Counted from the first letter of the stretch, positions 12,376 to 26,189 are shown. The stretch is 64,000 nucleotides of DNA from Inia geoffrensis (GCA_036417435.1 CM070910.1:14449501-14513500); one strand, 5' to 3'. Numbers and translations: made by a program. The notes: generated by a model not told the origin, from the sequence alone.

Positions 12376-13253
12376 GTGGGAAACACAAGAGAAGAAAGAG
12401 ACCCACAAAAACAAACCCAAAACAATTAAGAAAATGGTAATAGGAACATACATATTGCTAATTACATTAAATGTGAATGGATTAAATGCTCCAACCAAAA
12501 GACACAGACTGACTGAATGGATACAAAAACAAGACCCATATATATGCTGTTTACAAGAGACCCACTTTAGACCTAGGGACACATACAGACTGAAAGTGAA
12601 GGGATGGAAAAACATTCCACGCAAATGGAAATCAAAAGAAAGCTGGAGTAGCAATACTCATATCAGATAAAATAGACTTTAAAATAAGGAATGTTATAAG
12701 AGACAAGGAAGGACACTACATAATGCTCAAGGGATCAATCCAAGAAGAAGATATAACAATTGTAAGTATTTATGCACCCAAGATAGGAGCACCTCAATAC
12801 AGAAGGCAAATACTAACAACCATGAAAGGAGAAATCGACAGTAACACAATAATAGTAGGGGACTTTAACACCCCACTTACAGCAATGGACAGATCATCCA
12901 AACAGGAAATAAATAAGGAAACACAGGCTTTAAATGACACAGTAGACCAGATAGATCTAATTGATATTTATAGAACATTCCACCCAAAAGTGGCAGAATA
13001 CACTTTCTTCTCAAGTGGACATGGAACATTCTCCAGGATAGATCACATCTTGGGTCACAAATCAAGCCTCAAAAAATTTAAGAAAATTTAAATTATATCA
13101 AGCATCTTTTCAGACCACAATCCTATGAGATTGGAAATCAATTACAGGGAAAAAAAACTGTAAAAAACAGAAATACACGGAGGCTAAACAGTGTACTACT
13201 AAATAACCAAGAGATCACTGAAGAAATCAAAGAAGAAATTAAAAAATACATAG

Positions 13254-13466
13254 GGGGCTTCCCTGGTGGTGCAGTGGTTGAGAGTCTGCCTGCCGATGCA
13301 GGGGATACGGGTTCGTGCCCCGGTCCGGGAAGATCCCACATGCCACGGAGCAGCTGGGCCTGTGAGCCATGGCCACTGAGCCTGTGCGTCCGGACCCTGT
13401 GCTCCGCAACAGGAGAGGCCACAACAGCAAGAGGCCCGTGTACTGCAAAAAAAAACAAAAACAAAA
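13254..13466 (+). mobile_element. CHR-type SINE inserted in L1-1 ORF2
   Basis: Starts GGGCTTCCCTGGTGGTGCAG (A-box region), has GGTTCGTGCCCCGG (B-box) and ends in an A-rich tail with AAAAC units. ACATAG lies at both edges (13248-13253 and 13467-13472) next to A-rich bases, a plausible short target duplication. L1 coding sequence resumes directly after it, so the SINE is younger than L1-1. Confidence 0.95.
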
Positions 13467-16295
13467 ACATAGAAACACATGACAACAAAAACACGTCAAC
13501 CCAAAACCTATAGGACACAGCAAAAGCCGTTCTAAAAGGGAAGTTTATAGCAATACAATCTCACCTCAAGAAACAAGAAAAATCTTAAATAAACAATCTA
13601 ACCCTACACTTAAAAAAACTAGAGAAAGAAGAACAAAGAAAACGCAAAATCAGTAGAAGGAAAGAAATCATAAAGATCAGAGCAGAAATAAATGAAATAG
13701 AAATGAAGAGAACAATAGCAAAAATCAATAAAACTAAAAGCTTGTTCTTTGAAAAGATAAAGAAAATTGCTAAGCCCTTAGCCAGACTCATCAAGAAAAA
13801 AAGGGAGAGGACACAAATCAAAATAATTAGAAATGAAAAAGGAGAAATCACAGCTAACACTGCAGAAATACAAAGGATTATAAGAGACTACTACAAACAA
13901 CTATATGCCAATAAAATGGACACCCACGAAGAAATGGACAAATTCTTGGAAAGGTACAATTTCCCAAAACTGAACCAGGAAGAATTAGAAAATATAAACA
14001 GATGTATCACAAGTAATGAAATTTAAACTGTGATTAAAAATCTTCCAGCAAACAAAAGTCCAGGACCAGATGGCTTCACAGGTGAATTCTGTCAAACATG
14101 TAGAGAAGAACTAACACCGATCTTTCTCAAACTCTTCCAAAAATTTGCAGAGGGAGAAGCACTCCCAAATTCATGCTCTGAAGCCACCATCACCCTGATA
14201 ACAAAACCAGAAAAAGATATCACAAAAAAAGAAAATTACAGACCAATATCCCTGATGAACATAGATGCAAAAATCCTCAAAAAAATACTAGCAAACAGAA
14301 TCCAACAACACATTAAAAGGATCATACACCATGATCAAGTGGGATTTATCCCATGAATGCGAGATGCTTCAATATACGCACATCAGTCAATGTGATACAC
14401 CACATTAACAAATTAAGGAATAAAAACCATATGATTATCTCAATAGAAGCAGAAAAAGCTTTTGACAAAATTCAACACATTTATGATTAAAAACTCTCCA
14501 GAAAATAGGCATAGAGTGAACATACCTCAACATAATAAAGGCTATATATGACAAACCCACAACAAGCATCATTCTCAATGGTGAAAAACTGAAAGCATAT
14601 CCACTAAGATCAGGAACAAGACAAGGATATCCACTCCTGCCACTCTTATTGAACATAGTTTTGGAAGTCATAGCCACAGAAATAAAAGGAATACAAATTG
14701 GAAAAGAAGAAGTAAAACTGTCACTGTTTGCCAATGACATGATAGTATACATAGAAAATCCTAAAGATGCCACCAGAAAACTACTAGAACTAATCAATGA
14801 ATTTGGTAAGGTTGCAGGACACAAAATTAATGCACAGAAATCTCTGGCATTCCTATACACCAAAAACAAAAAATCAGAAAGAGAAATTAAGAAAACACTC
14901 CCATTTACCATTGCAACAACAGGAATAAAATACCTAGGAATAAACCTGCCTAAGGAAGCCAAAGACTTGTACTTAGAAAACTATAAAACACTGATGAAAG
15001 AAACCGAAGATGACATAAAAAGATTGAGAAATATACCATGTTCTTGGATTGGAAGAATCAATATTGTGAAAATGACTATACTACCCAAAGCAATCTACAG
15101 ATTCAATACAATCCCTATCAAACTACCAATGGCATTCTTCACAGAATTAGAACAAAAAATTTTACAACTTGTATGGAAACACAAAAGACCCTGAATAGCC
15201 AAAGCAATCTTGAGAAAGAAAAACGGAGTTGGAGGAATCAGGCTCCCCAACTTCAAACTATACCACAAAGCTACAGTAATCAAGACAGTAATGGTACTGG
15301 CACAAAAACAGAAATATAGATCAATGGTACAGTATAGAATGCCCAGAGATAAACCCATGTACATATGGGCACCTAATTTATGACAAAGGAGGCAAGAACA
15401 TACAATGGAGAAAAGACAGCCTCTTCAATAAGTGTTGTTGGGAAAACTGGACAGCTACATGCAAAAGAATAAAATTAGAACACTCCCTAACACCATACAC
15501 AAAAATAAACTCAGAATGGATTAAAGACCTAAATGTAAGACCAGACACTATAAAACTCTTAGAGGGAAACATAGGAAAAACACTCTATGACATAAACCAC
15601 AGCAAGATTTTTTTTGACCCACCTCCTAGAGAAACAGAAATAAAAACAAAAATAAACAAATGGGACTTAAATAAACTTAAAAGCTTTTGCATAGCAAAGG
15701 AAACTATAAACAAGACAAAAAGACAACTCTCAAAATGGGAGAAAATATTTGCAAATGAAACAACAGACAAAAGATTAATCTCCAAAATATACACACAGCT
15801 CATGGATCTCAATATCAGAAAAACAAACAATCCAGTTAAAAAATGGGTGGAAGACCTAAATAGATATTTCACCAAGGAAGGCATACGGGTGGTCAAGATA
15901 CACATGAAAGGATGCTCAACATCACTAAATATTAGAGAAATGCAAATCAAAACTACAATGAGGTAACACCTCACACTGGTCAGAATGGCCATTATCCAAA
16001 AATCTAGAAACAGTAAATGCTGGAAAGGGTGTGGTGAAAAGGGAACCCTCCTGCACCGTTGGTGGGAATGTAAATTGATACAACCACTGTGGAAAACAGT
16101 ATGGAGGCTGCTTAAAAAACTAAAAATAGAATAGCATATGACCCAGCAATCCCACTACTGGGCACATACCCTGAGAAGACCATAATTCAAAAAGAGTCAT
16201 GTACCACAATGTTCATTGCAGCACTATTTACAATAGCCAGGACATGGAACCAACCAAAATGTCCATCAACAGATGAATGGATAAAGAAGATGTGG

Positions 16296-16511
16296 TGGGC
16301 TTCCCTGGTGGCACAGTGGTTGAGAGTCTGCCTGCCCATGCAGGGGACACAGGTTCGTGCCCCGGTCTGGGAAGATCCCACATGCCGCGGAGTGCCTAGG
16401 TCCGTGAGCCATGGCCACTGAGCCTGCGCGTCCAGAGCCTGTGCTCCGCAACGGGAGAGGCCACAATAGTGAGAAGCCCGCATACTGCAAAAAGCAACAA
16501 CAACAACAAAA
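16296..16511 (+). mobile_element. CHR-type SINE inserted in the 3' part of L1-1 ORF2
   Basis: GGGCTTCCCTGGTGGCACAG head, GGTTCGTGCCCCGGTC B-box region and a CAA-rich tail. AAGATGTGG flanks it on both sides (16287-16295 and 16512-16520), a 9-bp target duplication of the L1 sequence. Second independent SINE in the same L1. Confidence 0.96.
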
Positions 16512-16886
16512 AAGATGTGGCACATATATACAATGGAATATTACTCAGCCATAAAAAGAAATGAAATTGAGTTATTTGTAGTGAGGCAGATGGACGTAGA
16601 GTCTGTCATACAGAGTGAAGTAAGTGAGAAAGAGAAAACAAATACCATATGCTAATGCATATATATGGAATCTTTAAAAAAAATGGTACTGATGAACCTA
16701 GTTGCAGGGCAGGAATAAAGAGGTAGACATAGAAAATGGACTTGAGGACATGGGGTGGGACGGTGAAGCTGGGGCGAAGTGAGAGTAGCATTGATATATA
16801 TACACTACCGAATGTAAAATAGTTGACTGGTGGGAAGCAGCCGCATAGCACAGGGAGATCAGCTTGGTGCTTTGTTATGACCTAGA

Positions 16887-16912
16887 GGGGTGGGATAGGG
16901 AGGGTGGGAGGG
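16887..16912 (+). other. G-quadruplex motif in L1-1 3' UTR
   Basis: Six runs of three or more G separated by 1-3 bases (GGGG T GGG ATA GGG A GGG T GGG A GGG) fit the canonical four-tract quadruplex rule. The same tract recurs at 22486-22510 and 52958-52987. Confidence 0.85.
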
Positions 16913-17014
16913 AAGCTCAAGAGGGAGGGGATGTGGGGACATGTGTATGCATATGGCTGATTCTCTTTGTTGTGCAACAGAAACTAACACAGTATCGTGA
17001 AGCAATTATGCTCC

Positions 17015-17020
17015 AATAAA
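17015..17020 (+). terminator. L1-1 polyadenylation signal
   Basis: AATAAA lies 9 nt before the A tail at 17029-17040. Confidence 0.9.
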
Positions 17021-17046
17021 GATCTATTAAAAAAAAAAAACAGGCT

Positions 17047-17547
17047 TAACAATATTTTTATCTTGAAATAATTTCAGATTTTAAATGAGATTTTGCAAAA
17101 ATAGTACAAAATATTCCCACGTTTTACCTAGATTCTCCAAATGTTAACAATTTATCACACTTACTTTTTCATTCTATCATTCTTACTATCATTCCATCTA
17201 TCCACTTATCTATCTAGCTATTTATTCTTTTTTCCTGAGACATTTGAGAGTAAGTTGCCAACATCAAGATGTACGTCCTCAAAACAGGTTATTTTATTTT
17301 ACTTAACCACAGTACTCTGATCAAAATCAGTAAGTTCATACAGATACAAGACTGTTGTCTAACCTATAGACCTCATTCAGATTTTACCAATTGTTTTACA
17401 AATGCCCACTTTCTGATTCAATATCCAATGCAAAATCACCCTTGCATTAGTTGTCATGTGTCTGTAGCCTCATTTAATCTGGAACAGTTCATGATCTTGA
17501 CAATTTTGACGAGTTCCAGCCAGCTACTTTGTAGACTATCTCTCAAT
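17047..17547. mobile_element. Ancient LINE (L1M-type) fragment, left part
   Basis: CATTTGAGAGTAAGTTGCCAA, ACCACAGTACTCTGATCAAAA and TACCAATTGTTTTACAAATG are words of an old mammal-wide L1-type 3' region. The element resumes at 19194, on the far side of the UBE2E1 retrocopy. Confidence 0.6.
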
Positions 17548-17559
17548 CTGGGTTTTTCT

Positions 17560-19181
<1,622 letters not shown>

Positions 19182-19193
19182 CTGGGTTTTTCT

Positions 19194-19510
19194 GATGTTT
19201 CCTTTGACTAAATTCAAGTTATGCATTTTGGGCAGGAATCACAGAAATGTTGTTCCTGCTTTTGTGCATCACCTGTGCCAGTTTGCCTCGTTACTGATGA
19301 CATCACCTTTGATCACTGGGATAAGGTGCTGTCTGGCTAGATCTCTTCCTCTCCATAAAGTTAATATTTTCCCTTCCCAATTAAAAAGTATCTGTGTGGC
19401 AGTACTACAAAGCTATAAAGAATATTCTGTTTCTCATCATATTTTTCGTTCTTAGTTTTAGCATCCATGGATAATTCTTGCTTGAAACAATTATTGCTCC
19501 ATGCTCTCCA
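19194..19510. mobile_element. Ancient LINE (L1M-type) fragment, right part
   Basis: GATGTTTCC, TTATGCATTTTGGGCAGGAA, GATCACTGGGATAAGGTG, TTTTAGCATCCATGGATAAT and CTTGAAACAATTATTG continue the old repeat of 17047-17547, so the two parts were contiguous before the UBE2E1 copy landed. Confidence 0.6.
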
Positions 19511-21104
19511 CATCCTACCTCCTTCCTGCACACACAGCTGAAATACAGTTCCTAGCCCTCTTCCTCAGAGGGACAATACAACTTGTTCTAGCCCATAAAC
19601 TCTGACTGCAGGTGGTGTATGTCCCTTCCTGGTTTGGCCCCCAAATGTCTCATATTATCCTACAAGGTCTTTGTCAGTCGATTGCATGCATAAGATCTAG
19701 TAAAGGACTCCAAGAAGTCTTTGGTAATTGTGGAGCCACTAGAACCTGAAATCTAAGCCATTAAGGGAGTCCTGTGAGCTTGGATGGGGGAAATGTATTT
19801 TCATGAATTTTAACTGGACCTTAGCATTCCCTGTATTTATGAATGCAGTCAGTGGTTACAACAGTGTTAGCAAAATGTGCCTTTTTCTCCCATAGAAATC
19901 ACAGGTATTTCATATCACATTACACTTGATGCAGATATATTGAAATATATTTACCTGGCACTATTTTGTAATTAACTTTGAATTTTGGTTACTAGCTCTT
20001 TTTTTTTCTCTTCCACATTTACAAACACTATTCTTAGAGGAGGCCCATAGGCATCACCAGACTGCTAAAGGGCTCCAAGACATAAAATAGGGTAAGTTGG
20101 ATGGAGCTGATCCCTGAGTCACCACTTGGTGGGGAGCCATCGGGAAAGCAGGTGGGGAGTATTTGCACTAGAATTTGTGTGTGAGAGAGAAATAAGCCAC
20201 TGAGATTTATGATGTTATTTGTTCAGCAATTATCCTGTTCAGACTAACAGAAAGAATGAAGTCACAAATTTGGAAATTAACATACATGGGAAGATAGTTG
20301 AAGCCATGGGATCAGACGTGAGAATTGAAGAAGGAGAAAGAAAAAGAAGTTAAGTGCTGAACTTTGGGTAAATATTACATTTTGAAAAAGAAAACAAAAC
20401 AAACAAACAAAAAAACTGTTAAGGAAGCAGACAGAATAGAAGAAATGCAGTAGTAGAAAGACAACCAGAAATATATGGGGCAAGAAATTATAGAAATGAC
20501 ACCATGTTTTAATTCCTCAGATGTCTTCATATAGAAAGTCCTTATATGTGGTCTCTGCTAAAAAGATAAGAAACGAAAACATTTGGGGTAGGTTTTCTGA
20601 AATATACCTAGAAACTTGCTAAATGCCAGGTATACTACTTCTCCAAGTCTAGTTTCTTTAGCTATAAAAAAATTGCTATTCAGATTAGAAGAGGTAATAA
20701 AAGCAAACACATGCAAAAGAATCTTGTACAGCTTCTGACGTGTACCTGTCCTAAATAAAATTGTCTCTTTCCCTCCTCAAACCTTCTCATCTACCATTTC
20801 ACAGACTATCCCAGAATTTAAGAGGTAAAGAGTACATTAAGAAAACTGTAAACATTCTGAGTCAAAAGCATTGGTATTAGACTTATTATACTAGTTACAC
20901 TATGAATATTCTACCTATAAAACTAAAATAAGCAAAATCATGATTAGAATTCAGCCAGCACCTTGAGATTCTATTTGGGAGACAGACTGAATGATAATTA
21001 TCAGAAAAGAGAGGCTGTGATTTTAAAATGCCACTCAAAGAGTATCAAGAAAACACACTACAATTTGATGGGGTTTTGTACCAGGGGGTCCTCATGAGCT
21101 ATAC
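19511..21104. other. Non-coding stretch without recognised gene
   Basis: Mixed AT-rich sequence. No exon, RNA gene or nameable repeat was supported. Confidence 0.4.
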
Positions 21105-21119
21105 AAAAATGCACATCGG

Positions 21120-22629
21120 GGTACTGGCACAAAAACAGAAATATAGGTCAGTGGAACAGGATAGAAAGCCCAGAGATAAACCCACGCACATATGGTCACC
21201 TTATCTTTGATAAAGGAGGCAAGAATATACAATGGAGAAAAGACAGCCTCTTCAATAAGTGGTGCTGGGAAAACTGGACAGCTACATGTAAAAGAATGAA
21301 ATTAGAACACTCCCTAACACCATACACAAAAATAAACTCAAAATGGATTAAAGACCTAAATATAAAGCCAGACACTATAAAAGTCTTAGAAGAAAACATA
21401 GGCAGACCACTCTATGACATAAATCACAGCAAGATCCTTTTTGACCCGCCTCCTAGGGAAATGGAAATAAAACCAAAAATAAACAAATAGGACCTAATGA
21501 AACTTAAAACCTTTTGCATAGCAAAGGAAACCATAAACAAGACCAAAAGACAACCCTGAAAATGGAGAAAATATTTGCAAATGAAGCAACTGACAAAGGA
21601 TTCATCTCCAAAATATACAAGCAGCCCATGCAGCTCCATAACAAAAAAACAAACAACCCAATCCAAAAATGGGCAGAAGACCTAAATAGACATTTCTCCA
21701 AAGAAGATATACAGATTGCCAACAAGCACATGAAAGAATGCTCAACATCACTAATTATTAGAGAAATGCAAATCAAAACTACAATGAGGTATCACCTCAC
21801 ACCGGTCAGAATGACCATCATCTAAAAATCTAGAAACAATAAATGCTGGAGAGGGTGTGGAGAAAAGGGAACCCTCTTGCACTGTTGGTGGGAATGTAAA
21901 GTGAAACAGCCACTATGGAGAACAGTATGGAGTTACCTTAAATAACTAAAAGTAGAACTACCATACGACCCAGCAAACCCACTACTGGGCATATACCCTG
22001 AGAAAACCATAATTCAAAAAGAGTCATGTACCACAATGTTCATTGCAGCTCTATTTACAATAGCCAGGACATGGAACAAAGCTAAATGTCCATCAACAGA
22101 TGAATGGACAAAGAAGATGTGGCACATATATACATGGAATATTATTCAGCCATAAAAAGAAATGGAATTGAGTTATTTGTAGTAAGTTGGATGGACCTAA
22201 AGACTGTCATACAGAGTGAAGTAAGTCAGAAGGAGAAAAACAAATACCGTATGCTAACACATATATATGGAATCTAAAAAAAATGGTTCTAAAAAATGGC
22301 AAGATAGGAATAAGGACGCAGACGTAGAGAACGGACTTAAGGACACGGGGAGGGGGAAGGGCAAGCTGGGACAAAGTGAGAGAGTGGCATGGACATATAT
22401 ACACTACCAAATGTAAAACAGATAGCTAGTGGGAAGCAGCCACATAGCACAGGGAGATCAGCTCGGTGCTTTGTGACCACCTAGAGGGGTGGGATAGGGA
22501 GGGTGGGAGGGAGATGCAAGAGGGAGGAGATATGGGGATACATGTATACGTATAGCTGATTCACTTTGTTATAAAGCAGAAACTAACACACCATTGTAAA
22601 GCAATTATACTCCAATAAAGATGTTTTAA
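21120..22629 (+). mobile_element. 5'-truncated L1 with 15-bp target duplication
   Basis: Begins inside ORF2 (GTACTGGCACAAAAACAG) and runs to the 3' UTR, AATAAA (22614-22619) and a short A tail. AAAAATGCACATCGG is present on both sides (21105-21119 and 22630-22644). A G-quadruplex tract lies at 22486-22510. The 3' UTR type equals that of L1-1 and L1-3. Confidence 0.97.
21121..22277 (+). pseudogene. C-terminal remnant of L1 ORF2
   Basis: Encodes the last third of ORF2, after the reverse transcriptase core, ending in HIYGI and TAA (22275-22277). Pieces include [18 protein letters not shown] (about 21570), [19 protein letters not shown] (about 21690) and the Cys-rich segment around 21840-21890. 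Stops at 21489 and 21823 and a shifted frame show decay. Confidence 0.85.
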
Positions 22630-22805
22630 AAAAATGCACATCGGTCCTTAGAAACTCAACTTGAATCTCTCCAATGCTGGTACTCCTCCTATCTCACATT
22701 CTTTTACCACAAACACAAAATGAAGGGGAGGGGAGGGATGCTAAAATGTTAATCCATGAACTTTAAACACATATATATAACTTTAGCTACATGTTATTTG
22801 TTCAG

Positions 22806-23028
22806 GGTTTTTTTGGTTTTTGTTTTTTGTTTTTTTGCAGTACGCGGGCCTCTCACTGTTGTGGCCTCTCCCGTTGCGGAGCTCAGGCTCTCGACGCGCA
22901 GGCTCAGCAGCCATGGCTCACAGGTCCAGCTGCTCCACAGCATGTGGAATCTTCCCGGACCGGGGCACAAACCCGTGTCCCCTGTATCAGCAGGCGGACT
23001 CTCAACCACTGCACCACCAGGGAAGCCC
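22806..23028 (-). mobile_element. CHR-type SINE
   Basis: Reverse complement of the CHR unit: the plus strand ends CCACCAGGGAAGCCC, and the poly-T/G-rich tail is on the left (22806-22838). TGTTCAG lies on both sides (22799-22805, 23029-23035). Confidence 0.95.
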
Positions 23029-23035
23029 TGTTCAG

Positions 23036-23690
23036 TTGTTTTAGTAATGGACGTGGATGTCTTACATAGAAAAGAAATATGAAACTGTATGCATTCTAAA
23101 ACATTCACTTACAAAGTTGCCTGGAAAATGAAAAAAACAGATTAACATTGCCACAGTCTTTAAAGCAAAATCTACCTCTCATCTGCTTAGAAAGTTTTCT
23201 TAAGCAGCACTTGGAATCACCATTTCCAAAATATGGATTTGAGCAAATGAAAGCATTTTGATAGGAGTCCTTTAATTGCATCTCTTTCTTCTCTCACCTT
23301 AGAGCTGCTTTTCTTTTACCCCAAATTGAGGAATGCGCAATTTTCTAGATGCTGAGACTGTTTCCATAATCAGAAGCCATCTATACAGAATGACAATAGA
23401 ACTGAAAAGATTCTAACCTATGCCACCAAAAAATTTTCCAAAGAATTGACTCTGCGAAAAACGCCAGAATCTGAGAGACAAGTCCTAGTAACTCCTCCCT
23501 CTTACAGTTTCAGGAAGAAAGTGCTGCCATCTACAGGACGTATATGGAACTAATGCCTACAAAAAAAGATGGAGAGCGTCTTTTGGCTTTTACAGTTGTA
23601 AACAGCTATAGAGAAAAAAAAAAAGTATGACAAAGGAAAGTAATAAAATGTGCCCGCTTCCAAATTCATTTACTAAATATATTCTACTTC
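23036..23690. other. Non-coding stretch without recognised feature
   Basis: No gene or repeat identified. An A-rich run lies near 23612-23625. Confidence 0.4.
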
Positions 23691-23694
23691 TCTG

Positions 23695-24195
23695 TTTTCT
23701 AATCTTCAGCCACTAACCATATGTGGCTGATAAGCCCTTGAAATGTGGCTAATGCGACTGAGGAACGAAGGGTTTTTTTTTTAATTTCATTTCATTTTAA
23801 TTAACTCAATTGACTTCAAATTTAAAACTGACAGTTCAGTCATTGGAAAACTTTTAAGTATGTTTGTGACAAGTTGGGTATATGAATTTACTTTTTCAAC
23901 TGTAAGTTTTATGATATCTACATATAGATAAAATATGCCTGATGAAAAATGTGCTGTAAGTGAAAAATGCACACAAAATTTTGAAGACTTAGTCCAAAGC
24001 CAAGAATGTAATATATCTCATTAATAATTTTTATATTGATAACATTTTGAAATTATGATATTTTGGATATGTTGGATAAAATATGTCAAGGTTAAGTTCA
24101 CTGGCTTCTTTTTACTTTTTAATTTGATGACTAGAAAATTTTAAGTGACACATATGACTCACATTATACTTTTAGTGCACAGCACTGTTCTGATT
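23695..24195. mobile_element. Probable ancient interspersed repeat, family not named
   Basis: CATATGTGGCTGATAAGC, TTGAAATGTGGCTAATGCG, GTGCTGTAAGTGAAAAATGC, TTGAAGACTTAGTCC, ATATCTCATTAATAATTTTT and CTAGAAAATTTTAAGTGACA resemble a repeat seen widely in mammals. I recognise the pattern but cannot assign the family without a library search. Confidence 0.5.
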
Positions 24196-24527
24196 TAAAG
24201 GCCCAAAAGGAAAGAGGTAAATGTGTTCAGTGTCTTACAGAATTACATGAAGTGCTATATTATAAAATGTTCTTAGGTTCTGAGTGTTTAATTGCTATCT
24301 GGCCCCAAGATTAATAAAAAGCATGCAGTAGACACTGATATTTGTATGGATTAATAGAACACAACTTTTAGAGGAAATTATCTAACATCACTTTCAGTGA
24401 CCCTCATTGTGACTGATAAATAAAAACGGTAGAGATTTTAGATCTTGATGAATGTAATTGTAACTATTGATAACCATCTATATCATGGCGAATGAACTGA
24501 TGACAGAAACCACACATTTTTAAAGAA

Positions 24528-24652
24528 ATTCCAATAAGTTTGTCCTCTGTTCCGTTTCTTCCATCAGCTTCCAGCATTCTATCTCCAGACTATGCATTTC
24601 AAGGACTCCACCCCAGCAATCTCCCACTGCCCTTCACTCTCCCAAGTGCAGG
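24528..24652 (-). repeat. Left arm of a distant inverted repeat
   Basis: CCAATAAGTTTGTCCTCTGT, CCAGCATTCTATCTCCAGAC and AGCAATCTCCCACTGCCC are the reverse complement of 25985-26107, with scattered mismatches, over about 120 bp. Arms are 1.33 kb apart. Either one locus duplicated in inversion or two copies of one unnamed repeat. Confidence 0.85.
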
Positions 24653-25374
24653 GCACAGACTCTTCTCCGTGGTCCCTGCCTTTGTCCTTAGCTGGAAAGC
24701 AGTCCTCCATAGCATAACCATATCCTTCATGGAGGGTGTCTTCTTCCAAGCCACAAAAATCATACCTCCCCTTTCTTTCTCCTCCATAACCCATCTTTAA
24801 CATATTCTTCTGTTACTTAGAAAACAAAACCAAACAAACAAAAGAAAAAACAGGCAGATGATTCAGGTGGCAGATACCCACACAAAGATAGGGAGCTCGA
24901 TGTTCCTGATGTGCTGAGACTGTCCCATTTTAACCTTCAAAGTCTCACCTTGCCGCAGACCAGGACGGTTGGTCACCCTACTTGCCAATCTGACCTGTTG
25001 ACAGCAAAGCAAGAGAGAGGCGAGCGTCAATAGTTTATGCTCCAGCAACACCCCACTGCCTGTGTTTCCTGCAGTTTCTAGCCTCTTTCCTTTACCGGTA
25101 AACACAGCCACCTTTCTCCTTACCGCTCCCTTAACTGGCCTGATTTATGTTAATCTTTCAGGTATCATTTCCCTTCCAAATTCTTTACTCATTCCCCCAG
25201 GCTGAGGTCAGTTTTTAACACTGTATTTTAATCCTCTGTCCACCCCCCAAGGCCCCCATCGGCTCTGAGTTCCTTGAAGTCAAAACCGGAGATGACATCC
25301 ATTTTTGTCTTCTCAGCACCTGGTAGCCCAATTTGTGAGTGAATGAAGGTTGGTGTGTCTTAGAAAGGCACCTG
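24653..25374. other. Non-coding spacer of the inverted repeat
   Basis: No gene seen. The segment 25180-25350 (GGCTGAGGTCAG, CTTCTCAGCACCTGGTAGCC, GAGTGAATGAAGG) may be a decayed L2 end. Confidence 0.35.
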
Positions 25375-25390
25375 AGCTTCGGGTAATTTC

Positions 25391-25791
25391 ATGTTTTTAT
25401 TTTTCTTTTAGTTTTTATTGGAGTGTAGTTGATCTACAAGGTTGTGTTAGTTTCAGGTGCCCAGCAAAGTGAATCAGTTATACCTATACATATATCCACT
25501 TTTTTTTAGATTCTTTTCCTATATAGGCCATTACAGAATATGGAGTAGAGTTCCCTGTGCTATACAGTAGGTCCTTATTAGTTATCTATTTAATATATAG
25601 CTTATTAGTTATCTATTTAATAATATAGTGTGTATGTGGCAATCCAATCTTCCAATTCATCCCTCCCCCCACTTACCCCCTGGTAACCATGAGTTTGTTT
25701 TCTAGATCTGTAACTCTAATTCTGTTTTGTAGATAAGTTCATTTGTCAGACAGAGGAAGACAAATATGATATGATATCGCTTATATGTGGA
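25391..25791 (-). mobile_element. 5'-truncated L1 3' end, minus strand
   Basis: TTTTTATTGGAGTGTAGTTG, AGTTTCAGGTG, CCCTGTGCTATACAG and GGTAACCATGAGTTTG are the reverse complement of an older cetartiodactyl L1 3' UTR. AGCTTCGGGTAATTTC (25375-25390) and AGCTTTGGGTAATTTC (25792-25807) form a 16-bp target duplication with one C/T difference at a former CpG. A 27/28-bp internal tandem duplication lies at 25574-25628. Confidence 0.92.
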
Positions 25792-25984
25792 AGCTTTGGG
25801 TAATTTCTTTGGCCTTCTTCAAGCTAATTCACCTCTCTTCTGCCACAACAACCAACAACAAACTGTTTTCAAGACTGGATGCCCATGTCTTTCTCTGCCT
25901 TGGAGAATCTTAATCAGTTCTTAGCTCCTCCAACACAGTAGATAACACCATCCTGTCACTAGCCCCTGACTGGCACCATCCCCA

Positions 25985-26107
25985 CTGCCCTTGAGAATGA
26001 ATGAAGGACAGTGGGAAATTGCTGGGGGTAGGGTCCTTGAACTATATAGTCTGGAGATAGAATGCTGGAAATTGATGGAAGAAATGAAACAAAGGACAAA
26101 CTTATTG
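25985..26107 (+). repeat. Right arm of a distant inverted repeat
   Basis: GGACAGTGGGAAATTGCTGG, GTCTGGAGATAGAATGCTGG and GACAAACTTATTGG pair with the arm at 24528-24652. This arm is followed at once by an AC-rich microsatellite that the left arm lacks. Confidence 0.85.
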
Positions 26108-26118
26108 GAAGAAAAGAA

Positions 26119-26182
26119 ACACACACACACACAAAAGCACACACACACCAAAAAGCAACAGGAACAACAACCACACACACAA
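26119..26182 (+). repeat. Interrupted (AC)n microsatellite
   Basis: AC runs at 26119-26133, 26138-26149 and 26171-26181, separated by A-rich bases. Confidence 0.9.
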
Positions 26183-26189
26183 AAATGAA

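Larger units (their letters stand above)
12434..16675 (+). pseudogene. L1-1 ORF2 (endonuclease/reverse transcriptase), broken
   Basis: Parent function: AP-like endonuclease nicks target DNA and the reverse transcriptase copies L1 RNA there. Visible parts: endonuclease NVNGLNAPTKRHRL (about 12473), CCLQETHF (about 12550), GDFNTPL (about 12860) and the Asp-His-Asn motif near 13117; RT finger block [13 protein letters not shown] (about 14055) and RPISLMN (about 14243). The catalytic FADD box reads FAND (14727-14738), which removes one metal-binding Asp. Multiple frameshifts and stops are present, including TAA at 14024. Two SINEs interrupt the frame. The normal terminal codons HIYGI-stop appear altered to HIYGIF near 16670. 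Confidence 0.9.
11108..17040 (+). mobile_element. Near-full-length L1 retrotransposon (L1-1)
   Basis: All L1 parts are present in order: a 5' UTR with CAAGATGGC near its start, ORF1, a 58-nt spacer, ORF2, a 3' UTR with a G-rich tract, AATAAA and an A tail. The length is about 5.9 kb, including two CHR SINEs inserted later in ORF2. Both ORFs are broken by stops and frameshifts. CAGGCT occurs just before (11102-11107) and just after (17041-17046) and may be a short target duplication, although 6 bp is weak. The 3' UTR matches those of the truncated copy at 21120 and of L1-3, so these share a lineage. Confidence 0.95.

Noticed and set aside
22756..23108. Overlapping open frames with CGLSRCGAQALDAQAQ-like proteins here and at 13138, 16187 and 36205
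   Set aside because: All are translations of CHR SINEs in various frames.
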